Counted from the stretch's first letter, positions 43,271-55,115 are shown. The stretch: DNA of 64,000 bases from DASQUK01 sp963813485 (GCA_963813485.1 CAWEZE010000020.1:238346-302345), one strand, 5' to 3'. Numbers and translations are program-made. Notes: generated by a model from the sequence alone, not told the origin.

Positions 43271-43861
43271 ATGGCAACCGAACGCACGACCCGCAACCAG
43301 CGGCGCTTGTTGGTCGGGCTCCTCGTGGGGGCGACGAGCCTTGCGGTCATCCTCGGGATCACCGCCCTGAACGCCGGTGGGGAAGGCAACCCATCGAGAG
43401 CCGACGCGTCGCCACGGGCGACCGCGTCGAGCAGCACAGTTCCATCGGCGACCGCGTCGAGCGGCGCCGTTGCATCGGCCCCCAGGCAATCGTCGACGAG
43501 CACCACCACAGCCCTGGTGGACGAGGACACGTCGACCGCGGTGGCCAACGGCGATGCCGCCGAGCCGTCGATCGGCACGACGCAGGCGTGCCGGGCGGAT
43601 CCCACGTGCCTGTCGTCGGAACACCGGACGAGTGATTCGTGCGGCGCGGCGCTGATCGTCGACCCCGACGGATACCTCGAGGGTCGCCACGACGTCGAGC
43701 AGGGACGGCCGTACCAGATCGACGGTGCCCCCGCCCCCACACCGGCCGACGATGACGACGACGATGGGACCGTCGGCCCCCAGACTCTCTACCGCGCCGG
43801 CTACGTGCAGGGGTGGTGCGACGGCGGGGGCACGCAACCCACGCAACCCGCCTCGGGCTGA
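43271..43861 (+). CDS. Membrane-anchored Ser/Thr-rich hypothetical protein
   Basis: A 196-residue protein on the plus strand, inserted between the minus-strand genes hyuA and hyuB. It starts at ATG 43271 and has one transmembrane segment (RLLVGLLVGATSLAVILGITAL), then a low-complexity Ser/Thr/Ala stretch. The extracellular tail contains Cys residues (ACRADPTCLSS, SDSCGAAL, GWCDGGG) and a DDDDDDG acidic run. No known domain is seen. Its opposite orientation makes it foreign to the surrounding operon. No clear ribosome site; moderate confidence. Confidence 0.6.
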   Translation: MATERTTRNQRRLLVGLLVGATSLAVILGITALNAGGEGNPSRADASPRATASSSTVPSATASSGAVASAPRQSSTSTTTALVDEDTSTAVANGDAAEPSIGTTQACRADPTCLSSEHRTSDSCGAALIVDPDGYLEGRHDVEQGRPYQIDGAPAPTPADDDDDDGTVGPQTLYRAGYVQGWCDGGGTQPTQPASG

Positions 43862-43875
43862 TCCCACCCGGCGCG

Positions 43876-45936
43876 CTACCGCCGGACGACCAGGGCACCG
43901 AGGCGGTCGACCACGACGCGCACGCCCGGGGGCACCGGCAGCGTCGAGCCGTACTCCTCGACGACTGCCGGCCCCCGCAGCTCGTCGCCGGCGCCGAGGT
44001 CGCCCCTCCACACCACCGGCGTCTCGTGCCAGGACCCGTCGAAGAACACAGGCCTCACGCCGGTGGTCGCCACCTTGCCGTTACCGGCGCGGACGGGCGC
44101 GATGGCCGGGGCCTCAAGCGGCCCGATGCCGGCGAGGCGGACGTTGACCCACTCGACGCCGTGGTGGGGCTGGTTGCGATAGCAGTAGCCGTAGAGGCGT
44201 TCGTGCTCGTCGTGGAAGCGGCGGAGCACGTCCGCTGCCCAGCCGGCATCCGTCGGACCGCCGGGCAGCTCGACACGGACCTCGAACGCCTGGCCGTCGT
44301 AGCGCAGGTCGGCCGAGCGCAGGAACCGCTGGTCGGCGACATCGAATCCTTCCGCGGCCAGGGCGGACGCCGCTTCGCCCTCGAGCTCCCGGTACACGTC
44401 GGCAAGCGCCGCCAGATCGAGCTCGGCGTGCTTGGCGACGAAGGTGCGGACGTCGTCGATGCGGACGTCGACCGTGAGCAGGCCGAAGGCGCAGAGGTTG
44501 CCGGGGTCGGGCGGGACGACAGCGGCAGCGAGTCCCAGCACGTCGAGCAGCCGAGCAGCTTGCAGCGGCCCGGAGCCCCCGAAGGCGCACAGCGCCAGGT
44601 CGCGAACGTCGATCCCCCGGCGGACGGTGACCTGGCGAATGGCGTTCGCCTGGCTCCATGCCCAGATCTCGAGGATCCCCTCGGCGCATGCCTCGGGTGT
44701 GAGCGCCAGCTCGCCGGCCAACGCGTCGATGCCCGACTGCGCGGCGCCGCGCTCGAGGGGGATCTCGCCGGCGAGCAGGTGGGGCGGGATCCGCCCGAGC
44801 ACCAGCGCGGCGTCGGTCAGCGTGGGCTCGGTGCCGCCCCGGCCGTAGCACAGGGGCCCCGGATCGGCGCCCGCCGAGCGCGGGCCCACCTTGAGGGTCC
44901 CCTCGGGCGACACCCAGGCGATCGATCCGCCGCCGGCGCCGACGGTGACGATGTCGATCATCGGCACCTTGGCCGGGAACCGTCCGACGGTCGCCTCGGT
45001 CGTGAGCGAGGGCGCCCCGGAGCGGATGACGGCCACGTCGGTCGACGTCCCGCCGCCGTCGAGGGTCACCACGTCGTCGAAGCCCGCCGCATGCGTGACC
45101 GCGGCAGCGCCGAGCGCCCCCGCGGCCGGGCCCGACAGCACCGTCGTGATGGGCTTGCGGACCACCTGGTCGGCCGACGTGACGCCGCCGTTGGACTTCA
45201 TGACGAAGAAGGGCACGCCCTGCCCCGCCCGCTCGGCCAGCTCCGCGGCCAGGCGTTCCACGTATCTGGCGACCGACGGCTTCACGAAGGCGTCGACCAG
45301 GGTGGTGACCGAGCGCTCGTACTCCCGGTACTCGCGCAGCACGTCCGAGCTGATCGAGACCGAACACGCGGGGTAGGCGTCGCCGAACAGGTCGCGCACC
45401 CGCAACTCGTGGGCCGGGTTGACGTAGGCGTGCAGCAGGCAGACGCCGACCGCGGTGACGCCGCGGTCCCGGAACCACAGTGCCTGGGCCACGACCGCGT
45501 CCTCGTCGAGCGGACTGAGGACCTCGCCGGTCGCGTCGACGCGTTCCGGCACCTCGCGCACGAGGTGCAGCGGCACGATCCGATCGGGCTTCACCCAGAA
45601 GTAGGAGTTGCCGTAGCCGTCGGGCACGCTCTGGCGCCCGATCTCGAGCAGGTGCCGGAACCCCGCGGTGGTGAGGAAGCCGAGGCCCGCTACCTCGCCC
45701 TGGAGGAGCGCATTGGTGGCCACCGTCGTGCCGTGGAACACCGACGCCACGCCCGGCCACGACGCTCCGGCCGCCGCCAGGCCCTTCTCGGCACCGGTGA
45801 GAAACCCCGCCGAGTGGTCCGCGGGCGTCGACGGCGTCTTGGTGGTGGTGAGGGCGCCGGTCGCCTCGTCCAGCACGACCACGTCGGTGAACGTGCCGCC
45901 CGTGTCGATCCCCAGCCGCAGGCGGCTCGCGGTCAT
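43876..45936 (-). CDS. hyuA: Hydantoinase A/oxoprolinase-like protein
   Basis: A 686-residue HyuA-family protein from ATG 45936. The acetate-kinase-like ATP-binding start is RLGIDTGGTFTDVVVLDE; VVTLDGGGTSTDVAVIRSG and GAGGGSIAWVSPEGTLKVGPRSAGADPGP are further nucleotide motifs, and PLCYGRGGTEPTLTDA is characteristic. With HyuB it hydrolyses cyclic amide substrates using ATP. It overlaps the nitrilase gene upstream by 4 nt (ATGA). It ends 15 nt from the convergent plus-strand gene. The family acts on hydantoins, oxoproline and related rings, so the exact ring is not known. Confidence 0.9.
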   Translation of the reverse strand: MTASRLRLGIDTGGTFTDVVVLDEATGALTTTKTPSTPADHSAGFLTGAEKGLAAAGASWPGVASVFHGTTVATNALLQGEVAGLGFLTTAGFRHLLEIGRQSVPDGYGNSYFWVKPDRIVPLHLVREVPERVDATGEVLSPLDEDAVVAQALWFRDRGVTAVGVCLLHAYVNPAHELRVRDLFGDAYPACSVSISSDVLREYREYERSVTTLVDAFVKPSVARYVERLAAELAERAGQGVPFFVMKSNGGVTSADQVVRKPITTVLSGPAAGALGAAAVTHAAGFDDVVTLDGGGTSTDVAVIRSGAPSLTTEATVGRFPAKVPMIDIVTVGAGGGSIAWVSPEGTLKVGPRSAGADPGPLCYGRGGTEPTLTDAALVLGRIPPHLLAGEIPLERGAAQSGIDALAGELALTPEACAEGILEIWAWSQANAIRQVTVRRGIDVRDLALCAFGGSGPLQAARLLDVLGLAAAVVPPDPGNLCAFGLLTVDVRIDDVRTFVAKHAELDLAALADVYRELEGEAASALAAEGFDVADQRFLRSADLRYDGQAFEVRVELPGGPTDAGWAADVLRRFHDEHERLYGYCYRNQPHHGVEWVNVRLAGIGPLEAPAIAPVRAGNGKVATTGVRPVFFDGSWHETPVVWRGDLGAGDELRGPAVVEEYGSTLPVPPGVRVVVDRLGALVVRR

Positions 45937-46826
45937 TCCTTCTCCGGCAATGGGAACGCCGATCCTGCCTCGGCCTCGAGCACGTCACGGTGGCGCCGGT
46001 ACAGGGGGAGGTTGCGCTCGGCCAGGTGGTCGAAGCTCTGACGGACCGACGACCCCGGGCTGATCGTCGCCATCGGGTCGAGCCCGATGGTGGCCGACAC
46101 CCAGCCCGGCTGGCTCGTCCCCCGGGCCAGGACCTCGCCGGTCGGCCCCACGATCAGCGAGTTGCCGAAGTAGACGAACCCGCCGGGATCGACCCCGACG
46201 GCGTTGGGCGCCACAACGTAGACGTGGTTGTCGTAGGCCCGCGCCCGGGTGGTGAGCTCCCAGATGTCGGCGGCCCGCAGGAACGCCGACGGGCGCACCA
46301 CGACCTCCGCCCCCATCCCGGCCTCGATGCGCACCAGCTCGGGGAAGTCGCCGTCGAAGCAGATCACGCTGCCCAGGCGGCCGAGCGGGGTAGGGACGAC
46401 CAGCACGTCGTCGCCCGCTGTGGCCCATTGCCGCTCGCTCGGGAACAGGTGCGTCTTGCGGTAGGTGCCCAGCACCTCGCCATCGGGACCGATCACCGCG
46501 GCCGCGTTGTAGACGACGCCCCGGTCGGTGCCCGCCTCGTAGGTCGGCCACACGAGCAGGACCCCCAGGTCCGCGGCGAATGCCTGAGCCGCTTCGGTGA
46601 GCGGCCCGGGGATCGGCCCCACCAGGCCCCATAGGTCGGCGGTGCCGATGCCGGGCGCGAATCCGGTGGTGACCGTCTCGGGTGCCACGACGAGGGCGGC
46701 CCCGGTGGCGTCGACACTGCGGTGCGCCTGGTCGAGGGCCGCCTCGATGTTGGCCTTGACGGTGTCGGGTGTCAGCGGGCCGGCCGCGGGTGCGAGCTGC
46801 AGGGCGGCGGCGACGAACGGGGTCAC
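45933..46826 (-). CDS. Nitrilase-superfamily amidohydrolase (N-carbamoylase-like)
   Basis: A 297-residue carbon-nitrogen hydrolase from GTG 46826. The catalytic triad is E50 (VVAPETVTTGF), K124 (GTYRKTHLFPSE) and C156 (GSVICFDGDFPEL). The FDGDFPEL segment resembles beta-ureidopropionase/N-carbamoyl amidases and simple aliphatic amidases. It lies between the CoxG-like and hyuA genes with 4-nt overlaps at both ends. In this operon it could hydrolyse an amide or N-carbamoyl intermediate after ring opening. Substrate specificity cannot be read from the sequence. Confidence 0.88.
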   Translation of the reverse strand: MTPFVAAALQLAPAAGPLTPDTVKANIEAALDQAHRSVDATGAALVVAPETVTTGFAPGIGTADLWGLVGPIPGPLTEAAQAFAADLGVLLVWPTYEAGTDRGVVYNAAAVIGPDGEVLGTYRKTHLFPSERQWATAGDDVLVVPTPLGRLGSVICFDGDFPELVRIEAGMGAEVVVRPSAFLRAADIWELTTRARAYDNHVYVVAPNAVGVDPGGFVYFGNSLIVGPTGEVLARGTSQPGWVSATIGLDPMATISPGSSVRQSFDHLAERNLPLYRRHRDVLEAEAGSAFPLPEKE

Positions 46827-47382
46827 GAGCCGCCCCGCTGCGTCCGGCGCCGTCGACTGCCGACGACGATCGCGACCAGGATGCCGGCGGCCACGGCGGT
46901 CACCGGCACGGCGCGTCGCACGAAGTCGCCAGGCACAAGCGTCGTTGCCGCTACGGCGACATCGACGTCGGGCTCGAGCGCCCCCGGCCCCGGTCCCGCC
47001 TCGGTGGCTGCGGTCAGCAGGTCGTGGGCCGTCTGGCGGACGGCGGCGGCCAGCAGCGCCGAGCCGACCGTGCCCAGGGCGCCGTCGACGGTGCCCTCGA
47101 CCGTGAGCGCCGTGCGCTCGGCGTTGGCGCGCACCACTAGGTCCACGGCGCCCGGCGCTCCCGACCCCCGTACGCGCACGGCGTCGGCGTCCACGGGTGT
47201 GACGGTGCCCGCCCACAGCCCCCGCACTGACGCCACTGCGACCTCGGTCACCACCTGCAGCGTGCCGTCGCCGCCAGCATCGCGGGAGACCGACCGGCAA
47301 CCGGGCAGCGAGGCGGCGAGATGCTGCGGGTCGGCCAGCGCCGCCCACGCCTCCGCCGAGGCCGACACCGGGAACGTCGTCT

Positions 47383-47386
<4 letters not shown>
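46823..47386 (-). CDS. CoxG-like SRPBCC protein with C-terminal membrane anchor
   Basis: A 187-residue protein from GTG 47386 (MKTTFPVSASAEAWAALADPQ). The N-terminal 140 residues are a CoxG/SRPBCC START-like domain with ASLPGCRSV. A C-terminal hydrophobic segment (VPVTAVAAGILVAIVVG) is followed by basic SRRRR, so it is probably membrane-tethered. CoxG recruits carbon-monoxide dehydrogenase to the membrane, so this protein may do the same for the molybdenum hydroxylase encoded upstream. Its start overlaps the coxL-like stop and its stop overlaps the nitrilase start. Confidence 0.8.
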
Positions 47387-49757
<2,371 letters not shown>

Positions 49758-49761
<4 letters not shown>

Positions 49762-50274
49762 GTCAGCTGCTCCTTCGCCAGCTCCGAGGCCCGCCGCACC
49801 GATCGGACGATGTTGACGTAACCGGTGCAGCGGCAGAGGTTGCCCCCGAGGGCGTCGCGGATCTCATCGTCGGCCGGCTCGGGGCTGCGGGCGAGCAGGT
49901 CGGTGGCGAGCAGCAGGAATCCCGGCGTGCAGAACCCGCACTGCAGCCCGTGGCACTCGCGGAACGCCCGTTGCACCGGCCCGAGCTCACCGTCGGGACC
50001 GGCGAGCCCCTCGACCGTGGTGATGCGGGCACCGTCGACCATCACCGCGAACGTCAGGCAGGAGCGGATCGGGCTCGCCGTCCAGCAGGACGGTGCAGGC
50101 ACCGCACACGCCGTGCTCGCAGCCGACATGGGTCCCCGTCAGGCGCAGGTCGTGGCGGAGCATGTCGGACAGCAGCCGGCGTGCCGGCACGCGTGCCGAC
50201 CGGGTGACGCCGTTGACGGTCACGACCACCTCGTGCAGCTCGTGCGGTCCGGCCGGGTTGGCGGCGGGGGTCAC
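49758..50274 (-). CDS. Molybdenum hydroxylase, 2Fe-2S subunit (frameshifted as sequenced)
   Basis: Starts at GTG 50274 (TPAANPAGPHELHEVVVTVNG). The plant-type ferredoxin cluster is HVGCEHGVCGACTVLLDGE. The frame breaks right after this near 50070, where one extra C in GAGCCCGATCC separates it from IRSCLTFAVMVDGARITTVEG. The second cluster domain follows: HGLQCGFCTPGFLLLATDLL and GGNLCRCTGYVNIVRSVRRA. The joined protein is about 171 residues, the normal size of CoxS/XdhC-like subunits. It passes electrons from molybdenum to FAD. It overlaps the large-subunit gene. The lack of an upstream ATG makes the GTG start an assumption. Confidence 0.85.
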
Positions 50275-50288
50275 GCGGCGCCCTCCAT

Positions 50289-50383
50289 GAGGCAATAGGG
50301 ACCGCCGCGAGACTCCCGAGGCAATCGGGACCGGGGGCCGGCCCGTATTGCCTCGACCCCACCCCGCCGGCCCCTGTTGCCTC
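50289..50383. repeat. Four copies of GAGGCAAT-N-GGG in nested inverted order
   Basis: Between the FAD and 2Fe-2S subunit genes are four copies of a 12-13 nt motif: GAGGCAATAGGG (50289-50300) and GAGGCAATCGGG (50318-50329) on the plus strand, then CCCGTATTGCCTC (50342-50354) and CCCCTGTTGCCTC (50371-50383) as the reverse complement. Inner and outer pairs can form nested hairpins. Its position inside an operon suggests an RNA-processing or regulatory element, or a short mobile repeat. Confidence 0.7.
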
Positions 50384-50404
50384 GGGTCGGCCGACCCACG
50401 GCCC

Positions 50405-51318
50405 TCATGCCGACACCTCGGACGGCCGGTCGTCCGAGCCTGCGACGCCGGCCCGGGCCCGCGCGAGCGCACTGTCGTGAGCCCGGACGGTGAGCGTGGC
50501 GGCGACGTGCCGCCGGTACGCAGCGGTGGCGTGGATGTCGTCGGTCGGGTCCAGCGAGGAGGCGACGAGCTCGTACAGGCCATCGGCACCGGCGCCGACC
50601 GGCACCCAGCGCGGGACCGAGATCCACGACCGCCGGCGTGGGCGCGCACGACAGGTAGGCCGCCCGGCCCGCCGCCGGCTTCCCATCGCCATCGACAGTG
50701 ACCGTGAGGACGACGCCCGCCAGCGCATAGTCGCCGTGCCGGCGGGCCAACTCCTGGACCGCCCAGCCGGTGCCCGCCTCCAGCGTCGGGAAGGTAGCCG
50801 CCACCACCAGCTCGTCGGCCTCGAGGGTCGTCTGTAGTGGGCCGGCGAACAGCGCCGCCGCCGGCACCCGGCGGGATGTCAGCGTCCCCCGCCGCCACGC
50901 CACCGCCTCGACGCTGCCGCTCAAGCAGCGCCAGCACCGCGGGGAGCTCGGCCGCAGGGTCGGCGTGCGCCAACGAGCCGCACACGGTCCCGCGGTTGCG
51001 GACCACCGGGTGGGCGATCCACTTGGTGGCCTCGACGAGCAGCGGGTGGGCCGCGGCCATCTCCCGCTCGCGCAGGAGGCGTGCGTCCCGTACCGTGGCA
51101 CCAACCTCGACCGCCCCGTCGGCCCGTTCCAGGCCGTCGAGCCCGGTGATGCCGTTGATGTCGACGAGGTGGGCGGGGGCAGCTAGGCGGAAGTTCAGCA
51201 GCGGTACCAGGCTCTGGCCGCCGGCGACGACCTTGGCCTCGTCTCCCAGCGCTGCCAGGAGTCGGGTCGCCTCCTCCACCGACGTGGGTCGGTGGTAGAC
51301 GAAGGGCGGGGGCTTCAT
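50405..51318 (-). CDS. Molybdenum hydroxylase, FAD subunit (two frameshifts)
   Basis: Starts at ATG 51318 (MKPPPFVYHRPTSVEEATRLLA). The FAD-binding motif is AKVVAGGQSLVPLLNFRLA, followed by GTVCGSLAHADPAAELPAVLAL. The reading frame changes near 50925 and 50620, each by one extra base; continuing pieces include EADELVVAATFPTLEAGTGW and FAGPLQTT in the middle and the end GLYELVASSLDPTDDIHATA. The joined protein is about 304 residues, the usual size of CoxM-like subunits. It passes electrons from the 2Fe-2S subunit to the acceptor through FAD. Its start overlaps the AllG-like gene stop by 4 nt. Confidence 0.83.
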
Positions 51319-52756
51319 CGCCCACCCACCCGGGACGACTCGGCCAACGCGGCGAGCGCGGCGGTGAAGCACTCGAGCGGGGGCCGCACTAGCCCGGCTC
51401 CGACCTGCCCGGTCCCAGCCACCCGTCCGGCGATCCCGGTATTGACGATCGGCGCCACCCCGGTGCGCACGACCCGTAGCACGTCGATCCCGAAGGGCAC
51501 GCCCCGGAAGCCCAGGGTGGGCAGCGTCCAGGTCGGGTGCTCGGCCAGCGTCAACTCGTACATCAGCTCCGTCCATACCACGGCATCGCCTACGTCGCCC
51601 CCGACCAGCTGCACGATGGCGGGGGCGCCCGCCATGGCGAACCCGCCTAGCCCCACGGTCTCGGTGATCGCCGAGTCGCCGATGTCGGCGTTGGCGTCGT
51701 CGGGACCGTACCCGCCCAGGTAGAGGCCGTCGGGCACCGCCGCGGGCGCGGTGAACCAGCGATCGCCGGTGCCCGCGACCCGGATGCCGAAGTCGGTGCC
51801 GTTGCGAGCCATGGCCACGACCACGCTGGCGCCGGCGACATCCGCCCCGGCGTCGGCGACCAGCTTGGCGGCGCCCATGACGACGTTGAGCAGGAAGTGG
51901 TCGTTGGCGTCGATGAACGCCAGCACGTCGGCGACATCAGCGACCCGATTGCCGGCGTCCCCGTCCTCGATCGTCCGCACCAGGTCGGGTGCCAGGGCCC
52001 GCACGCAGCAGCGACGTGCCCGCCCGGTTGCGGTTGTGGCCCTCGTCGCCCATGGCCACCATCGAGGCGATCAGCGCCCCGACGTCGATGGGCCCGTGGC
52101 GTCGCAGCCCCGATGCCAAGATCGGCCCGAGCACCCGCTCCATCCAGCGCAGCCGCTCCGTGACGGGGTCGCCGAAGGCGCCGTACCGCAGCACCTTGCC
52201 CAGGCCCTCGTTGAGCGTGCTCCGGCTGGTGCGCCCGTCCGCCGCCTCGAGCACCCACATGGGCATCGAGGGGCTCACGATGCCGGCCATGGGACCGACG
52301 CTGGCGTGGTCGTGGCAGGGCGACAGCTCGATGGCGCCCGACGCCGCGATGCGTTCGGCGGCATCTGGCGTGTCTGCCCAGCCCTCGTAGAGACAGGCGC
52401 CGATGATCGCCCCCCGCATGGGGCCGGAAGCCCGCGCCCCACTCCACCGGGGGGCCGGCGTGCAGCAGCTGGTGAGCCTCGATCCCGACCAGCTCGGCGG
52501 CGGGCCGCACGTCGACGAGCCGGGGACGAACCGCCGCCATCCGGTCGATGGCCGTCCGGTTGGCTCGGGCCAGCCGGGGGTCAGCGGTGACCTCGGCCAC
52601 TGCCTCAACCGAACCGGCCGGCGGCGGGCGCCATTCGACTGGCACGGTGGGCACGCCCTGGGCGCCCACCGCCTCGTCGAGCGTGGGAGCCCCGACCGTG
52701 ATGACGGCGTCGGGTGCCGCCAGTAGGTCGGCGATGGGGCTGGCGCCGGCGCTCAT
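51315..52756 (-). CDS. allG: AllG/YlbE-like (DUF1116) subunit (two frameshifts)
   Basis: Starts at ATG 52756. Pieces that belong together are MSAGASPIADLLAAPDAVITVG and WGAGFRPHAG, then after one extra base near 52425 GAIIGACLYEGWADTPDAAER, IELSPCHDHASVGPMAGIVS, and GEGLGKVLRYGAFGD-like NEGLGKVLRYGAFGDPV, and after another near 52000 VLAFIDANDHFLLNVVMGAAK, VVVAMARNGTDFGIRVAG and FAMAGAPAIVQLVGGDVGDAV. This is the DUF1116 family, about 480 residues when joined. In E. coli the genes allFGH (formerly fdrA, ylbE, ylbF) encode oxamate transcarbamylase, and AllG is one subunit. It overlaps the allF-like gene by 4 nt. Confidence 0.82.
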
Positions 52757-54261
52757 GGTCGGCTCGACCTGATCCCCACCGGCCCGGCCCCGGCGCCAAT
52801 GGCCAGCGCCGCAGCCTCCTCGGCGGCTCGGGCATTGCTGCGGTGGACGATCGCGCCTGCATCGACCAGGGCGCGGGCCTGGCGGTCGAGGCCCTGCGGG
52901 TCACCAGCGGTGCCGATCAGCACCGCCACGGTGGCGGCGCCGGCCGCGCGGGCTGCCGTCAGGGCGGGGGCGAGCTCGGCGGCCGGGTCGGGATGTGCGC
53001 CGTGACCGAGCACGACATCGACTAGCACGACCCCGGCGCCCTCGTCGGCATCGGCCGCAGCGCTCACCCGGTCGGCAACGACCGCCGGGTCGATCATCGG
53101 GTGCGGGCGGCCGGCCGTGAGCTCGTCGTCGCCGAGGTCGAGCAAGACGTGGGCGCCTCCGGCAGGAGCGAAGGGTCCGATCCGCCGCGACGGGTCGGGG
53201 TGCACGTTCGAGCGCACCGGACCGAGGCGCTCCTCAAGGACGACGAGTGCCTCCGCCGCGTTGGTCCCACCGCTGAACAGTCCGAGCACGGGACCGGGGC
53301 GGGGCGAACCCGGTGCTCCCGGGGGGCGCCACCACTGGGGCTCGGCGAACGCCGCGCCGAGGACGCCGGCGATCTCTGCGGCCGCGTCGGTGAGCGAGGC
53401 GCGGTCCGGGCCGACCAGGGCCAGCACCACGGGTGTCCGGCATCGGGCCGCCGCCGCCGTCACGGCCTCGGCCACGGCGGGGTCCGGGGGCTTCGACACC
53501 ACGCCGATGACTTCGACCGCCGGATCGTCGTCGAGCGCCGCCAGCGCCGCCAGCGCCGACACCCCGCCGACGGCCGCCGACAGGTCGCGGCCGCCGACAC
53601 CGATCACGTGGCGGACGCCGATCCCCGCACCGTCGAGCAGGCAGCACAGCTGCTGGGCGCCCGTCCCCGACGCCGCCACCAGCGCGACCGGCCCCGGGAC
53701 CGTGACGTTGGCGAAACCGAGGCCCACGCCGTCGAGGATGGTCGTTCCGCAGTCGGGGCCCATCACCAGCCGGCCGACTGCGGTGGCCTCTCGCTTGAGC
53801 CCGACCTCGGCGTCGACGTCGACACCGTCGCTGAAGACCATGACGTGCCGGCCCGCCCGCAGCGCCGCCATCGCCTCGACGTAGGCATGGGGGCCGGGCA
53901 CCGAGACCACGACGACGCCGGCCTCCGGCGCTCGGGCCGCGGCGGACTCGACGGTGCGTGGTGCGGCCTGTCGATGGTCGCCCGGGCCCGATGCCCGGCG
54001 CTCGGCCAGATGCCGATCGATCGCGGCGACGGCCTCCTCGGCGGCGGCGGGAGTCTCGGCGGACACGGCGACCACCAGGTCGTCGGCCGTCGCCTCGGGC
54101 TCGGGGAAGCCGGCCTGGACCAGCAGGGCCCGGTTGAGCTCGGTGCCCATGGCGGCGATCACGGTCTCGACGCCCGCGATGTCCCCCGCCGCCGCGCTCG
54201 CCCGCATCAGCGTCACGGAATCGTGGTAGCGACCGCGCTCGATCCGCACTGCCTGGGTCAC
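52753..54261 (-). CDS. allF: AllF/FdrA-like subunit
   Basis: A 502-residue FdrA-family protein from GTG 54261 (MTQAVRIERGRYHDSVTLMRAS). It has the FdrA marks RGRYHDSVTLM, AMGTELNRALL, VVVVSVPGPHAYVEAMAALRAGRHVMVFSDGV, LVMGPDCGTTILDGVGLGFA and VIGVGGRDLSAAVGG, a succinyl-CoA-synthetase-like CoA/nucleotide fold. In E. coli it is a subunit of oxamate transcarbamylase, which forms carbamoyl phosphate from oxalurate and phosphate in allantoin breakdown. No allantoin genes are present here, so it may act on another N-carbamoyl acid. It overlaps the neighbours on both sides by 4 nt. Confidence 0.85.
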   Translation of the reverse strand: MTQAVRIERGRYHDSVTLMRASAAAGDIAGVETVIAAMGTELNRALLVQAGFPEPEATADDLVVAVSAETPAAAEEAVAAIDRHLAERRASGPGDHRQAAPRTVESAAARAPEAGVVVVSVPGPHAYVEAMAALRAGRHVMVFSDGVDVDAEVGLKREATAVGRLVMGPDCGTTILDGVGLGFANVTVPGPVALVAASGTGAQQLCCLLDGAGIGVRHVIGVGGRDLSAAVGGVSALAALAALDDDPAVEVIGVVSKPPDPAVAEAVTAAAARCRTPVVLALVGPDRASLTDAAAEIAGVLGAAFAEPQWWRPPGAPGSPRPGPVLGLFSGGTNAAEALVVLEERLGPVRSNVHPDPSRRIGPFAPAGGAHVLLDLGDDELTAGRPHPMIDPAVVADRVSAAADADEGAGVVLVDVVLGHGAHPDPAAELAPALTAARAAGAATVAVLIGTAGDPQGLDRQARALVDAGAIVHRSNARAAEEAAALAIGAGAGPVGIRSSRP

Positions 54262-55115
54262 GACGCGCTCCCCGCACCGGCCAGGGTTGGGCGCACGGCA
54301 TGGGTCACGCCGACCAGGAGTCCGGCGGCCAGGTGCCAGCCGCTGGTGTGGCCGAGTCCCACCAGCCGGCGGGTGGCCGCGTCCAGTGAACCGGCGTCGG
54401 CCCCCGCTAGCGCCCGCAGCACGGCCGCCGCCTCGGGCACGACGGCGCCGGCGTCCGAGGCTTCGAGGAGGGCCGCGGACAAACGGGTGGTCGCAGCCGG
54501 CGCCAGCGCTCGCACGGCTCTGCCCAACCCCAGGGCGGCCGGGGATCCCACGGCGCGAAGTGCCGCCAGCGCCCCCGCCACCAGGTCGTCGCCCGCCGGG
54601 GTGAGGCCTGTCCCCAGACCGAGCAGTGCTACGACGGCACGGTGCGCGTTGCCGGCGGCCAGGTCATCGGCGAGGCGGTCGACCGCCTCGGCGGGAAGCA
54701 AGGGGTCGACCTGCCCGTGCGACCGGACCATGGTGGCGAAGCGGGCCCTCGCCTCCGGATCGATGCGCGACACCCGCACGCGTGGGTCGAACCAGCGGCC
54801 GACCGCAAGGACCGGACGTCCGTCTTGTCGGATGGCCCCGCCACCGACGGCGAGATCGTCGTTGTGGTGGCGGCCGCCACTCCCGGGACTCGCCGTGAGG
54901 GACGGCGCAACGACGAACGTCCCACTCACGACGACAGCGCACGGGAGCTGGACTCCACCCGCGCCGACGACCGCTACGAGACGCCCTTCGACGTCGAGGT
55001 ATGTGGCCGCCGGTCCCGCGGCGACGACAGCCGCCGCGCGCACCGGGCCGGTGAGCAGGTCGCGCACCAGCACGCTGGCGGCGACCCTCGGCCGGGACGC
55101 GAGAACCGCGTTCAT
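54258..55115 (-). CDS. allH: AllH/YlbF-like (DUF2877) subunit
   Basis: A 285-residue protein from ATG 55115 (MNAVLASRPRVAASVL), preceded by GGGAGCC; the frame could begin upstream at GTG 55163, but that sequence has no family resemblance. It contains the DUF2877 signatures VAAPSL-like FVVAPSLTASPGSGG, ALLGLGTGLTPAGDDLVAGALAAL and GLGHTSGWHLAAGLLVGV. In E. coli AllH is the third subunit of oxamate transcarbamylase. All three Allx-like subunits are adjacent with 4-nt overlaps, so the complex is intact apart from the frame errors in AllG. It is the first gene of the minus-strand operon. Confidence 0.82.
   Translation of the reverse strand: MNAVLASRPRVAASVLVRDLLTGPVRAAAVVAAGPAATYLDVEGRLVAVVGAGGVQLPCAVVVSGTFVVAPSLTASPGSGGRHHNDDLAVGGGAIRQDGRPVLAVGRWFDPRVRVSRIDPEARARFATMVRSHGQVDPLLPAEAVDRLADDLAAGNAHRAVVALLGLGTGLTPAGDDLVAGALAALRAVGSPAALGLGRAVRALAPAATTRLSAALLEASDAGAVVPEAAAVLRALAGADAGSLDAATRRLVGLGHTSGWHLAAGLLVGVTHAVRPTLAGAGSAS

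Noticed and set aside
41201..45936. Acetone or acetophenone carboxylase
   Set aside because: Only HyuA- and HyuB-type subunits are present; the small extra subunit of those carboxylases is missing and the context is nitrogen-ring chemistry.
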